From positions 8,728,747 through 8,792,746 of the forward strand of contig CM055319.2 of NCBI GenBank assembly GCA_029255685.2: a stretch of DNA of 64,000 nt, in the 5' to 3' direction. The notes under the pieces were generated by a model. That model saw only the letters and a list, made by a program, of their open reading frames with translations. It had not been told where the DNA came from and ran no database searches. Position 1 is the stretch's first letter. Each line of letters opens with the position of its first letter. The DNA comes from Silene conica (lineage: Eukaryota > Streptophyta > Magnoliopsida > Caryophyllales > Caryophyllaceae). Position numbers and translations under genes: made by a program. Below, in pieces: positions 10,197 to 22,689 of the stretch.

Positions 10197-11083
10197 TTTA
10201 ATCTAAAACCGTATATAATAAAACGGCATTGTATATTTTTGTTGACCCAACTATTTCTGAGCTTGTAAAAATATATATTTTGGGCTAATAGACAACATAA
10301 AAACATGGATCGATATAGATGCATGAGTCGACAATATCACCTAATAATAATTATTACTCGTATTATTTTATGTAGCCTTAATTTACCATTTCGCCAAATT
10401 CTACTTTACGACGGTCGCACATGTGACCAGTAGGAAAGTGATCACATTTTGATACGTAGTGACCACTTTTGATTAAATAGTGACCATTTTTTTTCATATT
10501 TTCGGAAATATAGATATTTTTAGGATTTATTTTTCATAAAAATCTTAAAATTTGGACCTCATGTTAAATTTAATGTATATGTTTATATAGTATATAAATT
10601 TGCTTTTATACATTTTAATTGTCACAAATTATAGAGTAATACGGTCTCATATAAAAAGTTGTTCCTTCAGTGCTAATAATCAATTTTTCTTTTTATATAT
10701 GTTGATTGTCTTATTGTATGAGAGTATGAGACCGTTCGAACAAAAATTCTAATTTAATTTTAATTGTCAAGGTATCCAAGAGGTTAATTTTCCGGAATTG
10801 TAATTTTTTTTTTATTAAAATTTGTTGTTCCCTATATAGATTTCCGATTTTTTTAAAATTTTCTTTTATTGTAAGGTTGAATGTGATTAATTTTTTTATC
10901 ATAAGCTTTTTAACATATGAATATGTATATGAAAAATAAAAAATGAGGAGAGAGGGTAATTAATTGGGGAGAGAGTAAGTGGAGAGAGTGGGGTTGGTTA
11001 ATGTGTAAAAAAATAATAATTAAAAAGTAAAAATTTCAGCCAATCACAAGCCTAGAAATGACCTTCCTTTTATAGATAGGAGA
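10197..11083 (-). other. Helitron 5'-end fragment plus unassigned AT-rich DNA
   Basis: At 11083 the minus strand reads A|TCTCCTATCTATAAAAGG, a second Helitron 5' terminus closely like the neighbour's. A matching hairpin + CTRR 3' end could not be found between here and 10197, so the element may be truncated or may enclose the 9096-10196 copy. No gene seen. Confidence 0.45.
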
Positions 11084-12312
11084 TTCAATTTAATAATAAC
11101 TAAAATGATTAAAGGTAATTAAGTTGTAAAGTATGAAACCAACATAATTACGTGTAAAAAAAATTACTAGAAGGATTAGGGAACACAAGCTTTTGATTAA
11201 GCTTCAAAAAAGCAATAATGTTGCCATTGCTTTTCATTAAGGGCGTGCGCATCCATGAAAGATCATTAAAAACGATAAACCAATGCAAATGGTGCATGCT
11301 GCTTTCAATTTGCGCGACATTTTTTATTGAACCCTATTAAGATGGCTATAAGGAGGAGGGAATTGAGGGGGAATGATTTAGAGGAATTTATTTTCCCCCT
11401 TTAAAATAAATTAGTTTTAAATCTGTGCAAATTTTACGAGTATGCAATTTAAATATGATTATTATAAAAGGTTATATAAAAAAGAATGATTTAATTTTTA
11501 TATTTGTCATATTTAAGAATTTACATTTGAATTATACATTACATTTGCAATTCGGAGATTTTGAATGGCGAACATAAAATATAAGACGCATTAGGTTTAA
11601 TTGTTTGGGCACTTCTTGATGTATGGTATGTCTTCTTAATAACTAAATTTTAGCTTCTACTTGAAATGTTATTCGGGAGGCTGAATAATAATCGATAAAT
11701 ATATAATAAAATGATCTTTTTGATGAATATTAATAGGAAATATAATCATTTGCAGGGTTTAAGTGTGAAAAGTAAGTAGTGGTTAAGTTAATTTTAAAAT
11801 TAAGTAGTAGGTAAGGTAGAAATTCAAGCATATTTTAAAATTTGACACAATCCGACCTTCTTTTCCAATGCAAGGATCTAGTGAATTTTTATCACGTTAG
11901 AAGTGAGTTGTTGAGTTAAAGATAAATCCATCTTAAATGTAGATGACACTAATATTAACTAGAAAATAAATATTTATATAATGTAATTGAAATGATAAGT
12001 CCACATTAATTATAATATTGCAAACTACAAATACAATTAAAAATTGTTTTATATAAATGGTAATACCCCGTCTCATTTAGTATGAAAATAATAATTTTTA
12101 AAAAAACTTAATTTTTCAAAATTGTCTCAATATAAGAAACATAATCGATGAATATGATTAAACTATTGATATTAAATTTATTATAAATTTTTAAAAACAC
12201 TTTTTTAAGAACATGATGTGAGGAACTTATTTGAACTCATTTATTTATATTGACTTGACCCGTAACTAATATGGCAAATGATAAATCGATCTACAGCGTA
12301 GTTATATGCTTA
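11084..12312. other. AT-rich intergenic DNA, no feature recognised
   Basis: No coding frame, hairpin terminus or repeat boundary that I can support. Confidence 0.5.
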
Positions 12313-13695
12313 CTAGCTTGCAATCCGTGAAAATTGCACGGAAATGCATAGTTGAATAGTTGAATAGTTCTTAGTTCTATATAGGTAAATCTTTAAAACC
12401 TATAAAAAATCAGAATAAGTCAATAGATTAGAATAGGCAGGCAATAATTCATTATTTGTAATTTGAGATTGTGAGTAATAGTTGGTCTAGCCTTTTATCT
12501 TTATTTATAAGCTCCTATTTTCAATTACTCGACTTTCACAACTTATCCTTTACTATTGTCATATTTCAAAGTATTTGAAAACAATAGTTGTTACAAATCC
12601 AAAAATAGGTTGACTTATTAAGACCCGATATTAAACGAAACTACAATACCCGAATGTGACCCAAAATCCGAATTGATCCGACCCGGCTGAAAATGACCTA
12701 AATTATCTTGACTCATAACTGATCCAACCCCAAGTGGCCGATCTGAAACCACCCATATCCAAAATTACGATTTTCGCTCTTGATCATTAACCCGAAATGA
12801 CCTGACCCACTTAAACCGACCAACACATCAAAATAAATTTGAAACCCAAATGACTGACCCAACCTGAATTAGTACGAAATAATGATGAACTAAACTTACC
12901 CGACCCAAATTCGTCCGACATATCTTGATTTGACCCATTTACCAAGTATAGTATGAAAAAAGTATAACAAAACAATGAGGGTAATGTACACGGGTGTAAA
13001 ATAAGGAAATACATAGTGTCATATTTTTCGACTGATATTACCGTATTGGTGGACTGTGCGTAATTTGTACGGTTTTCATTTACGGAAAGTATGTGTTTTA
13101 TGGGGAAATACCGTAGTAGTATGTTCTATTTTGTAGTAAAATAAGTCATACAAAATTAATATCTCAGTAGAATATTGTCGTGGAATGTTTAGTATGTTCC
13201 CGTTCTTTTTTAAAGTCTTCCTATTGTAAAATATTGTCGTCAAAAATCCTGAAAAATAAGTCATACAAAATTAATGTCTTAGTAGAATCAATTATAAACC
13301 TTGAACACAAAATCTAAGTTCTAAATTTTTGCAAGCATAAAAAAGATTGGTTTATTGAATTAAATTAGCAAATGCTCTGTACTTTTTGAAGAGATTATTG
13401 ACCGAGTAATACTCCTTAGACATTTAAGTATTCAAGTAAAATCAAATAAATAGAAATTCTACATAATCAAATCAGAAAAGAAAAATCAATTATACATGGA
13501 TATAAATAATACGATTAAATAAAATTATAAAAAGAGAAAATATAATAATATTATAATATAATAATCACTATTAATATTAATTTGAAATTAAGAAATAATT
13601 TTTACCATAAATAACGAAATAACTAATGGACGAAAAAATATTTAACCAATGACTGACATGTGTCCAATGATTTCTCTATTATAGTTATATATAGA
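12313..13695 (-). mobile_element. Non-autonomous Helitron (1383 bp)
   Basis: On the minus strand the 5' end is A|TCTATATATAACTATAATAG at 13695. The 3' end is a hairpin CCGTG...CACGG (12325-12341) followed by CTAG at 12313-12316 and a flanking T. Inside (about 12610-12950) lies a degenerate run of 'GACCCGA/TGACCC' words also seen near 14640, 15060 and 53150. No Helitron protein is encoded. Confidence 0.7.
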
Positions 13696-13937
13696 TCATA
13701 TTGCATTCTATGCGTACAATAGTTGTATGATACAATTTATTCCATATGTACAATATTTAAGATAAGAATAAAATTGTAAAATAGTATCTTTTACGCCTGC
13801 AATATCTTTTATAAGGTAAGAATACAATATCTTATACGGCTGAAATATCTTATACGGCTGCAATATCTTTTATAAATTTCATCATATTGCATTTTATACG
13901 TACAACAGCCGTACGATGCAATATATTCCATTTGTAG
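13694..13937. repeat. About 59-bp direct repeats 185 bp apart
   Basis: CATATTGCATTCTATGCGTA (13697 onward) recurs as CATATTGCATTTTATACGTA (13882 onward), each continuing through a 'TACGATGCAATATATTCCAT'-like tail. Between them is a small cluster of 'CAATATCTTTTATA' / 'AATATCTTATACGGCTG' repeats (13800-13875). It is probably a decayed element with terminal direct repeats; no family is assigned. Confidence 0.55.
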
Positions 13938-16169
13938 CTTTAGCTAGTATATGGTATGATTATACCCAAATATAAATTTCAATGAATCCTGTATTTTTGG
14001 TTTTTTGGTTTGTACGTGTATGAGATTTACACAATTTTTGATTCAATACATATTCCACGTCAATAACTTGATGGATTCAAGATTGCTTATCTTTTATTAA
14101 ATGGTTATTTAAATTTTTTTTGCCGTTTTTTTCTGGGTGTATTTCTTTGATTGACTATCTAAAAATTAGTTGCCATTCTTTTCAAATGTATTTCTTTGAT
14201 TGTTTATTAATAATTATATAAATATTTTTTTTCCATATTTAATATAGATTCAAAGAAAATGAAATTCGTCTGATTAGTTGCCGTATTTTTTGTATTTTAT
14301 AATAATTATCTAATTATTCTTTTCCAAAGTTAATATAGATGGGAAGGAAAAGTAAATTCATCAGATTAGTTGCCGATTTATTAGTGTATTATATTGAGTA
14401 ATTATTAAAGGATATCCAAGGAATAATTTGCAATATTTTGTATATCTATATTTTGTCATTGATATCGTATGTTAGCACATTTTGTCAAAATAATATTTCT
14501 ATAGATAGAGATGATAGTTAGCCGGGAAAAGTAATTCGTGATAGTGAATGTGGGGCTGTCACATGTCTAAGTGTCTAACGGTTCTTCTTTTATACTTGTA
14601 TATAGATAGGTAAATTTGTCAAAAATTGACCCAACCCCAAAAACTGCCCAAAACCCTCCGAAATAACCCGCCAAATTCGTGACCCGACCCGAAATTGTCA
14701 TATTTATCAAAATTTTGTATTTTGAACAAATAAAACTAATAAAAAATGCTAAATTTGAATATTAAAATTTATGAAATAAAATATGCCTATATTTATTTTA
14801 AAGCATATTGTTATCACGTCATTAATTTCGTAAATGCTTGCAATATAAGTATAGTCAGTGTTGGACATGTATGTGTAACAGTTGATCGATCTAATATTTC
14901 GTATAATGTTGTAATATTTAATATATTAAGAAAGAAATGTTTAATTTTAATAATAATATCATATATTAAATTATATAATTATAAAAATTAAGAATAATAA
15001 CATGTTTCTGATTACAAAATTAAAAGAAATAAACATTTGTAAAAACGTTGATCAGACACGTTACTGACCCAAAAAGACCCTAATTTTATTCGAAACTGAA
15101 ATGTTCAAACCTGTAACCCGATTGTTCAACCTATTGAACATGTCTACTTATAGGTAACACATCCATTCCACTAGACTAAACAATTATATTGGCTAATTAA
15201 GTTAAATACGTAACTATGGACCTTGAAGTTAGGACAAAATTTACCAAGTCTCGAGCGCATTATAACCCTAATTAATCAACCTTATAAGTAACTTAGAAAA
15301 TAAATACATCTATCAATTCACTTCCCTCACCGCCTAATTTTTTTACCCTTCCTAATTTTATTTTATTCATCGGTCATCTTACCTCTCTGTGGATTCGCTC
15401 CTGACTTCCCTAGCTATATTAGTTAGATTAATTAGTTTATCTTTGATTAGGCATACGACTATACCCCATTCACCGACCACTCGATCGAGTGAAACCCAAC
15501 AGAATACGGGACTTAATTCCTTCTTCCCCAAACCCTCATTCATTCCTCTACAAGTTTCCCCTATCTCTAAACTCTCCTCCTTCTTTCTAAAACCCTTAGC
15601 TTCTTAAACACCTTATATGGAGATTAAAGCCTAGATCTATGGTGAAGCATACGTCTTTATGCCCCATCTACCTTTGTAATTGGATTTCCACCCTTCTCCT
15701 TAGTTTTATTTTGGAGTTTTGCCAATGAGTGTTTAATGAGTGATTAGAATCGATAATATGGGTATTTAGTGGATAATAATATGGGGTTTTGCCTTAATAT
15801 AATTAGCTTAGTGTAGAGTGTATTGTGATGTATTTCATATATGTGTTTAGAATGAGACGGTTTTTAAGTGACGGAGTTAGTGGAACCGTGTAACTTTGAA
15901 GAAATAAAAAAAATATAGCTTAACGCTACTCGGTTTCAATATTATTGTCTTTGCATTTATTGATTAATGTTAATTTGCCTCACACGATTAGTATAATTAG
16001 TGCATTATAAAATGTTTAGCCTTTATAAATGTAATTACTTGTGAATGTTTTTGCGTAACTATTATTTTATCCAACAATGATTAAATTATCGTTTGTTATT
16101 CCAAATAAAGGAATATGTTGCATCATTGAGTTGATTATGCGTAATGGTTATTGTTTTTCTTGACCAATT
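13938..16169. other. Intergenic DNA with a possible Helitron 5' end at 14606
   Basis: At 14606 the minus strand reads A|TCTATATACAAGTATAAAAG, a Helitron-type start without an identified 3' partner. Around 14620-14700 and 15055-15130 are 'GACCC' word clusters. An isolated CTCGATCGAG palindrome sits at about 15480-15489, the motif that is arrayed in the LTR at 26773-27775. No gene is supported. Confidence 0.4.
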
Positions 16170-16186
16170 AAAAACAAACAACAAAT
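16170..16186. repeat. Left target-site duplication of the LINE (17 bp)
   Basis: AAAAACAAACAACAAAT is repeated exactly at 22396-22412, bracketing the LINE. A 17-bp duplication and an A-rich target are typical of target-primed L1 insertion. Confidence 0.85.
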
Positions 16187-16395
16187 ATTTGTGTTCCTAA
16201 GAAAAAGAAAATCCCATGATTTAGAGTAACCAACACGTTATTTTTTCCCCCACAGTGCTCCCTAGGGTTTCTAGTGGAGATTCCGTCTAGGGCTTACTTT
16301 TTTCCTCCCGTCTCGTTTACGGGATCTGTGTGTTCCAGCCTTCTTGCAGGTTTGATTCTGCGTTTTTGTTTCAGTCTTTCTCATTAGTTTTTATT

Positions 16396-17487
16396 ATGAA
16401 TAAAAATCTTGGGAAGGGTGTCGTCGGAGAGGAGGGTAGCGATGGAGTAGAGGGTTTTGTATGGGACGTAGGTGATGAGAATTCGGATAATGGACATGGA
16501 CTATCGATCCAAGTCTGAAAGTTATGGGCGGCGAAGGCGATAAACACCAAAGCAGCCATAGATACTATGGTAAAACTTTGGAACCCTAAGGGATCGGTGG
16601 TGGGGAATGTTATCGATGCGAAAGAAAAAATATTTGTGTTTAAATTCTCGGAAGTAAAGGATATGGAAAAGGTTATTGCGGGTCAGCCATGACACTTCGA
16701 TAAATTTGTGTGGAGCTTCAATGAACCAATGCTTGATGGAAAGTTTACAGATATAACGTTGCGCATGGTGCCACTGTGGGCTCGGATTTACGACTTACCT
16801 ATCAAAGGGAGAGCTAATGAGTAGAATTTGAGAAATATAGGAGCGCAAATAGGCAAATTTATCAGTATGGAACCGTTACCAAATCCGGAAATTGAGAGAG
16901 CGGTTAGAATCCGAATTTTGCATGATATTACAACTCTTTTCAAAAAGCACGTGATGATTCGAATGCCAAATGGAAACGCAAATTTCTTTGATGTTAAATA
17001 TGAACATATCCCGACATTTTGCTATGGATGCGGGGTGTTAGGGCATGGCGAAAAGGATTGTGAACAAGGGTCGTACGAAGATGGAGAGTTGACGTTTGGG
17101 GAGTGGTTGCGCGCATTCCTATGGAAAGTAACTAAAACGGAGGTGGAGATTCCGGGCAAAGTTGGAAGATCGCTTATCAGTAGCTTCGATGAGGAAAGCA
17201 AAAGACAAACCGATGAAGAGGTTAATAAGATGATTGAACGACTACAACAAATTGCCCTACAAGGAAAACCCATGTCATATGAGGCAGGCCAACGTAGTAA
17301 GGAAAATACTCCCCAGGAGATATCAGACGAAGCTCGAAACGAATGGTTAAACCGGGAAAATAGAGAAATCTATATGCAGGTACATAGAGGAAAATGGGGA
17401 ATGATTAGTAGAGAAGATAGGTTGACAAATACGGAGGAAGAGGAACAGTTGGAGGGAGAAGCTGAAAGAGGGATAAGAAGGACGTAA
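16396..17487 (+). pseudogene. LINE ORF1, nucleic-acid-binding Gag-like protein, broken
   Basis: The frame starts at ATG 16396 and runs in one phase to 17487 (about 363 codons). Three in-frame stops interrupt it: TGA at 16516, TGA at 16690 and TAG at 16822. The second falls at a QPxHF site where the family has Trp, and the third at NExNL. The middle part resembles the DUF4283 domain (KFSEVKDMEKVIAGQP, LWARIYDLP). A CCHC knuckle CYGCGVLGHGEKDC follows at about 17023-17064. The C-terminal third is charged and low in complexity. ORF1 would coat LINE RNA. It is a dead copy. Confidence 0.85.
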
Positions 17488-17716
17488 AGGGGGATTGTAG
17501 GAAGAAAATGGATAAGGTTTAAACGCCAAGGAAGTAACGAGTATGTGGAACCAGTGAGGCTAAGTGAGGGGAAGGGCCTGAGAACATACGGGGAACCAAT
17601 AAATGTTATGGGGCAGATGTTTCTGAGGATAGAGAGGAGGCTAAGATGCAGTGTACAACCATGGGTATCGAGTCACCTGAGGCGGAGGTTGAGAACGCTC
17701 AACCCCGCCGGGCATT

Positions 17717-20700
17717 ATGAGTTTCTTGAGCCTCAACTACAAGGGGATGGGCAACCCTGATGCGTTAGGCGGGTTACGGAATTTGCTCAGACGGGAAGCT
17801 CAAAGTATTATGTTTTTGTGTGAAACTAAGTTGAGTAGCTGCGAGATGAGGAAAGTGTGGGACAAACTTGATTGGTATGAATGTATGTGAGTGGATAGTG
17901 TTGGGAGGTCGGGTGGCCTGGCGTTTTTGTGGAGAAATGACGTGATATGCTCTTTCAGATCAGCTTCTGTCCATTATATGGAATTCTATGTGGAGGTAGG
18001 GGAGTGTAAGACGAGAATTACTGGATTTTATGGGTGGCCCACGGTTCAAGATAGACATCTTTCTTGGCGGCAGTTGCGTATTCTAGCTACGGAATCAGAT
18101 GGTCCATGGCTATGCTTCGGCGATTACAACGAAATTCTCTATTCCAACGAGATGAAGGGAGGAGATCGAGCCCAGTGGCAGATGAATAATTTCCGGGGAG
18201 CAGTTGACGAATGTGGGTTGCGTGATATCTCGTTTGAGGGATATGAGCTTACTTTTAACAATGGTCAGGTGGGAGATGATAATCGTCATAGTCGTATTGA
18301 TAGAGCGATGGGTACGGAAGAGTGGTTTGCCATGTTCCCCTACGCAAAGCTGAACCACTTGGATAGGGAGTGGTCTGATGATGCTCTTATACAAGTCTTT
18401 TTAGACAAAAGAACTGTGAAAGAAAATCATGTGAAACGGTTTCGATTCGAGCATATCTGGGTCGGAGAAGAGGGTTGTGAAGACACCATTAAACAGTCAT
18501 GGGAGCAGAATGTTGGAGATTTTATAGATACTATAGGACGATGTGCACGGGACTTTCAGAAATGGAAAGGGCAGACCATAGGGAAGATCATCACGAAAGA
18601 TTTAAGAAGTAAACGTAGACGTGTGAAGGTGCTGAATGAAGGAGAGCAGACCGGGAATGCTGTCCGCGAAAGACGGAAATTAACTGAGAGATTGCAAAAT
18701 TGATAAGGCAGGAAGAGGTTTTCTGGCGGCAACGTTCCAGAGCTTTACGGCTGAAAGAGGGAGACAAAAATACGAAATTTTTCCACCGAAGAGCGACCCA
18801 GAGAAGGGATAAAAATTACATTAACAAGATTATGGATGATGAAGGAAGGATTCATACTAGCACGGAGGCGATCTCTAACACGGCCACACAATATTTTAGA
18901 CAGATGTTTGCAACTTATTGGCCTTCGGTGTCAGATGGAGTCCTCGAAGGCGTGAAAAAGAGAATTACAGAGAGCATGAATGAGGGTCTTAGAAAACCTT
19001 ACGGAGCAGAGGAGATTATTACAGCCTTGAACCAAATGAACCCGCTGAAGGCGCCGGGACCTGACGGAATGAATGGGCTATTTTTCCAAACCTACTGGCA
19101 TATTGTCGGGCCAACTGCTATTCGTCAAACGCTGCATATTCTTAACGGTAACACTTTTCCTTCAAATTTTAATCGAACCCACATAGTGTTGATACCAAAG
19201 AAGAATTACCCCGATAAGATATCCGACTTTAGACCCATTAGCTTATATAATGTCACTTATAAGATCGTCTCTAAGGTGCCTGCCAATCGGTTAAAAGTTT
19301 TCATAAGTGAGGTTGTTGAGGAAAACCAAAACGCGTTTACGCCGGGAAGACTTATTCCTGATAATATTATGCTTGCTTTTGAAATGTTTCATTACATGAA
19401 AAATGCTCGGGGTGCGGGGGGGCATATGGCGTTGAAACTTGACATGTCAAAGGCCTATGACCGCATAGAGTGGGGCTTCTTAGAACGGGTGTTGGGTGCT
19501 ATGGGTTTTGATGCGAGATGGGCTGGTAATGTTATGAGGTGCGTAAGGTCGGTGTCGTATGAAGTGGTAGTTAATGGAGAGGTAGGTGAAAGCTTCGTTC
19601 CGGAGAGAGGCCTTAGACAAGGAGACCTTTTGTCCCCGTATATGTTCATTTTGTGTGCAGAAGTTTTTTCGAGTCTCATCAGAAGGGCGGTGGAGAACAA
19701 TGCTTTACATGGCATACGGATTGCCCCAACGGCTCCTGTTACATCTCATCTTTTTTTCGCAGACGATAACATCTTGTTTGTCAAAGCTAATGAGAAGGAA
19801 GCAAGAAAAGTGAAAGATATTATTCGAGACTATGAACAGGCCTCGGGTCAGCGGGTTAACTTTGACAAGACGACATTTTGTTTAGTCGGGGTACGAATGC
19901 GAGAAGGAGAAATGAAGTGGTGGAGGCCATTGGAGTCAGAGCGGTGGAGCATCAAGACCGTTATTTGGGTTTACCCATGGTGGTGGGCCATTCTAGACAG
20001 GTGGTAACCAGAATAGTTCGGGACAAGTTAAGTAAAAAATTACAAGGATGGCGGGGAATGCTACTCCTTAAGGCGGGTCGGAAAATGTTGATAAAAGCAG
20101 TTGCTCAATCAATTTTGACATATGTGATGAGTGTTTTTGAGATGGGCTGGTAATGTTATGAGGTGCGTGAGGTCGATGTCGTATGAAGTGGTAGTTAATG
20201 GAGAGGTAGGTGAAAGCTTCGTTCCGGAGAGAGGCCTTAGACAAGGAGACCCTTTGTCCTCGTATCTGTTCATTTTGTGTGCAGAAGTTTTTTCGAGTCT
20301 CATCAACGGTGGAGAACAATGCTTTACATGTCATACGGATTGCCCCAACGGCTCCTGTTACATCTCATCTTTTTTTCGCAGACGATAGCATCTTGTTTGT
20401 CAAAGCTAATGAGAAGGAAGCAAGAAAAGTGAAAGATATTATTCGAGACTATGAACAGGCCTCGGGTCAGCGGGTTAACTTTGACAAGACGACATTTTGT
20501 TTTAGTCGGGGTACGAATGCGAGAAGGAGAAATAAAGTGGTGGAGGCCCTTGGAGTCAGAGCGGTGGAGCATCAAGACCGTTATTTGGGTTTACCCACGG
20601 TGGTGGGCCATTCTAGACAGGTGGTAACCAGAATAGTTCGGGACAAGTTAAGTAAAAAATTACAAGGATGGCGGGGAATGCTACTCAGTAAGGCGGGTCG

Positions 20701-22370
20701 GGAAGTGTTTTTAAGCTATCGGCTAATTTTTGTGATGAATTACGTTCTATTGTTTCCAAAATCTGGTGGGATTCGAAAAGGGGTCGGAGGAAAATGGCTT
20801 GGGTTGCTTGGGATAAACTTTGTCTTCATAAAACAAAGGGAGGACTGGGTTTCAGGGATTTCAATAAATTCAATTATGCTCTCCTGGGAAAGCAAGCGTG
20901 GCGGATGTTGACGGATACGGATGCTCTTATGGTACGTGTTATGAAAGCCAAATATTTTCCACGAACTTCGTTTATGGAGTCGAAAGTGGGAGGTCACCCA
21001 AGCTTCATTTGGCGTAGCATATGGGAGTCCAAACACGTCCTAAATCTGGGAGCACGGAAGAGAATAGGCAATGGAGCAACCACAAGTATATGGCATGATG
21101 CGTGGATACCAGGGACAGAGACGAGGAGAATTATCTCGCATAGAGAAAGCTGGAGTACTGATATGAAAGTAGCTGAGACTATGGAATCAGGGGAAGCGAG
21201 GTGGAATAGTGAGCTGATAAGTGACATGTTTCTTCCTTTAGAAGCAGAGCGTATTATGAGTATACGCATTAGTGAGAGTCGGCCAGATGATGATTGGTGT
21301 TGGGATTTAACGAATGATGGTTTATACTCCGTGAGGACAACATACAGGAAACTCGCGGATGAGGTAGAAGAGAAGAGTGAACAATCTGATTACTCACGAG
21401 AAAAATGGCTATAGAACAAAATTTGGAAGGTGCATGTGCTTCCCCGAATCAAAGTTTTCTTCTGGCAGTTGTGTAATGAGGCTATTGCCACAAGAAAAAA
21501 TATCGCGAAACGGATTCCGGGTACAGACGATACATGCCAATTGTGCTCCAACAGCGAGGAGACATGTATTCATGTGGTACGTGGATGCGGATGGCCAGAC
21601 GGTGTTTGGGATGCGCTTGGGCTGGTTTTGAAAGACCACAACAATTTTGGAAAAGTCAGGGACTAGGTTGAGGATTCTATGAGGGACGCAGGGAAAAGGG
21701 AATGACCGGTTCTTATGTGCGGATGTTGGGCTATATGGGAAGCGAGAAATAATGCAATTTTCGAAGGAAAAAGCTGGAATGTCGAAAGGGTTATACAGAG
21801 GGTGCGGGAATTGGAGAGTGAAATGACAGAGGGACAGGGGAACTTGGAGACGGAGGAGCATCAGGATAATGTAGATAGGGGATGGCAGCGACCTCGGGAT
21901 GGATGGTACAAGATTAATGTGGATGCGGTTAGGGATATAGAAGTAGGAATAGGAATGGGAGCTATGTTTCGGGACGAGGAAGGACCAGTGAAGTGGGGAG
22001 TGGTCGTTCAACAACATGTGCAGCGAGAGGCGGCTATGGTGGAGGCCGAAGCTGTACTTCTTGGACTGACGGAAGCAAGGAGGGCAGGTATGTCGCATGT
22101 GCTGTTCGGAGAGCGATTGTTTAACAGTCGTGGAGGACTTGAACAAACGATAACAAGGACGGAGCGATATTCATCTTGTCTATGCGGATATTTACAATTT
22201 ATGTTTGTTTTTTAGCAATGTTAGTTTTGTTTTTGCTGGTCGTTCTTGTAATAGGATGGCACATGAGCTTGTCCATTTCCGTCCATGGGAAGAAGGCAGG
22301 CGTATGTGGATAGATACCTTACCTACATACATTTCTGAGATTGCGGTTTTGGAGAGAGGTTTATCAATAT
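17717..22370 (+). pseudogene. LINE ORF2: endonuclease, reverse transcriptase, zf-RVT, RNase H; broken
   Basis: The start at 17717 gives the N-terminal endonuclease motif (LNYKGMGNPDALGGLRNLL). Next come ITGFYGWPTVQDRHLSW and CFGDYNEIL of the endonuclease/phosphatase fold. A TGA at 17888 and a frameshift near 18700 follow. Reverse transcriptase motifs are [35 protein letters not shown] and FADD (19750-19780). A one-base deletion near 19885 and a 620-bp internal duplication break this domain. The zf-RVT knuckle region (PRIKVFFWQLC ... CQLCSNSEETCIHVVRGC) runs about 21430-21600. The RNase H part (DGWYKINVDA) starts near 21898 and shifts frame near 22110. Stops at 21412 and 21663 replace expected Trp codons. 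Confidence 0.85.
19515..20700 (+). repeat. Tandem duplication of about 620 bp in the LINE RT domain
   Basis: GAGATGGGCTGGTAATGTTA occurs at 19515 and 20139, and homology continues to GGCGGGTCG at 20080 and 20700. Relative to copy B, copy A has lost one base in the T run near 19885. Relative to copy A, copy B lacks about 5 bp near 20305 and about 50 bp right after 20700, where the RT thumb should continue. It arose after insertion or in the source copy; it repeats motifs from RGLRQGD to FADD and LGLP. Confidence 0.9.
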
Positions 22371-22395
22371 AAGTTAACCCTTGAGGTTTTCCTTC

Positions 22396-22412
22396 AAAAA
22401 CAAACAACAAAT
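22396..22412. repeat. Right target-site duplication of the LINE
   Basis: Exact copy of 16170-16186 (AAAAACAAACAACAAAT), immediately after the LINE 3' end. Confidence 0.85.
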
Positions 22413-22676
22413 AGGTAACATGAACAAATTTAAAAACTATGGTATCATAATGAGTATCATATGTTTAATCTTCATTTTGGCTTTATTTTCATAACAAAAA
22501 ATATTTATCAATCAAACGCTCATTTATTTTCATGCCAATATTATGTTAACGTGAATTATTTGATGGTTGTGCGGCAACATAAAATCATAAACATGAATTA
22601 TGTATATTCCATTTTATCATAAAATGTATCACACATTATTTTAATAATCGTGCATTGCACAAGCATGAAAACTAGT
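22413..22676 (+). other. Helitron-like 3' terminus in the flank of the LINE
   Basis: A hairpin-capable CGTGCATTGCAC (22650-22661) is followed about 10 nt later by CTAGT (22672-22676), matching a plus-strand Helitron 3' end. The 5' end should lie left of the LINE (before 16170) but was not located, so the LINE may sit inside this Helitron. Confidence 0.4.
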
Positions 22677-22689
22677 TTTTTTTTTATTT

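Larger units (their letters stand above)
16187..22395 (+). mobile_element. Plant L1-type LINE (6.2 kb), decayed, with perfect TSDs
   Basis: It is bounded by 17-bp direct repeats and ends GGTTTTCCTTC next to an A run supplied by the target duplication. Contents in order: 5' UTR, ORF1 with a DUF4283-like region and CCHC knuckle, then ORF2 with endonuclease, reverse transcriptase, zf-RVT and RNase H. Many stops and frameshifts make it inactive, although both ends are present, so it inserted as a full-length copy. A second copy of the same LINE type lies downstream in opposite orientation. Confidence 0.9.

Noticed and set aside
21409-22146. Minus-strand 245-codon frame
   Set aside because: It is antisense to the LINE zf-RVT and RNase H regions, which are recognisable on the plus strand; composition is not protein-like.
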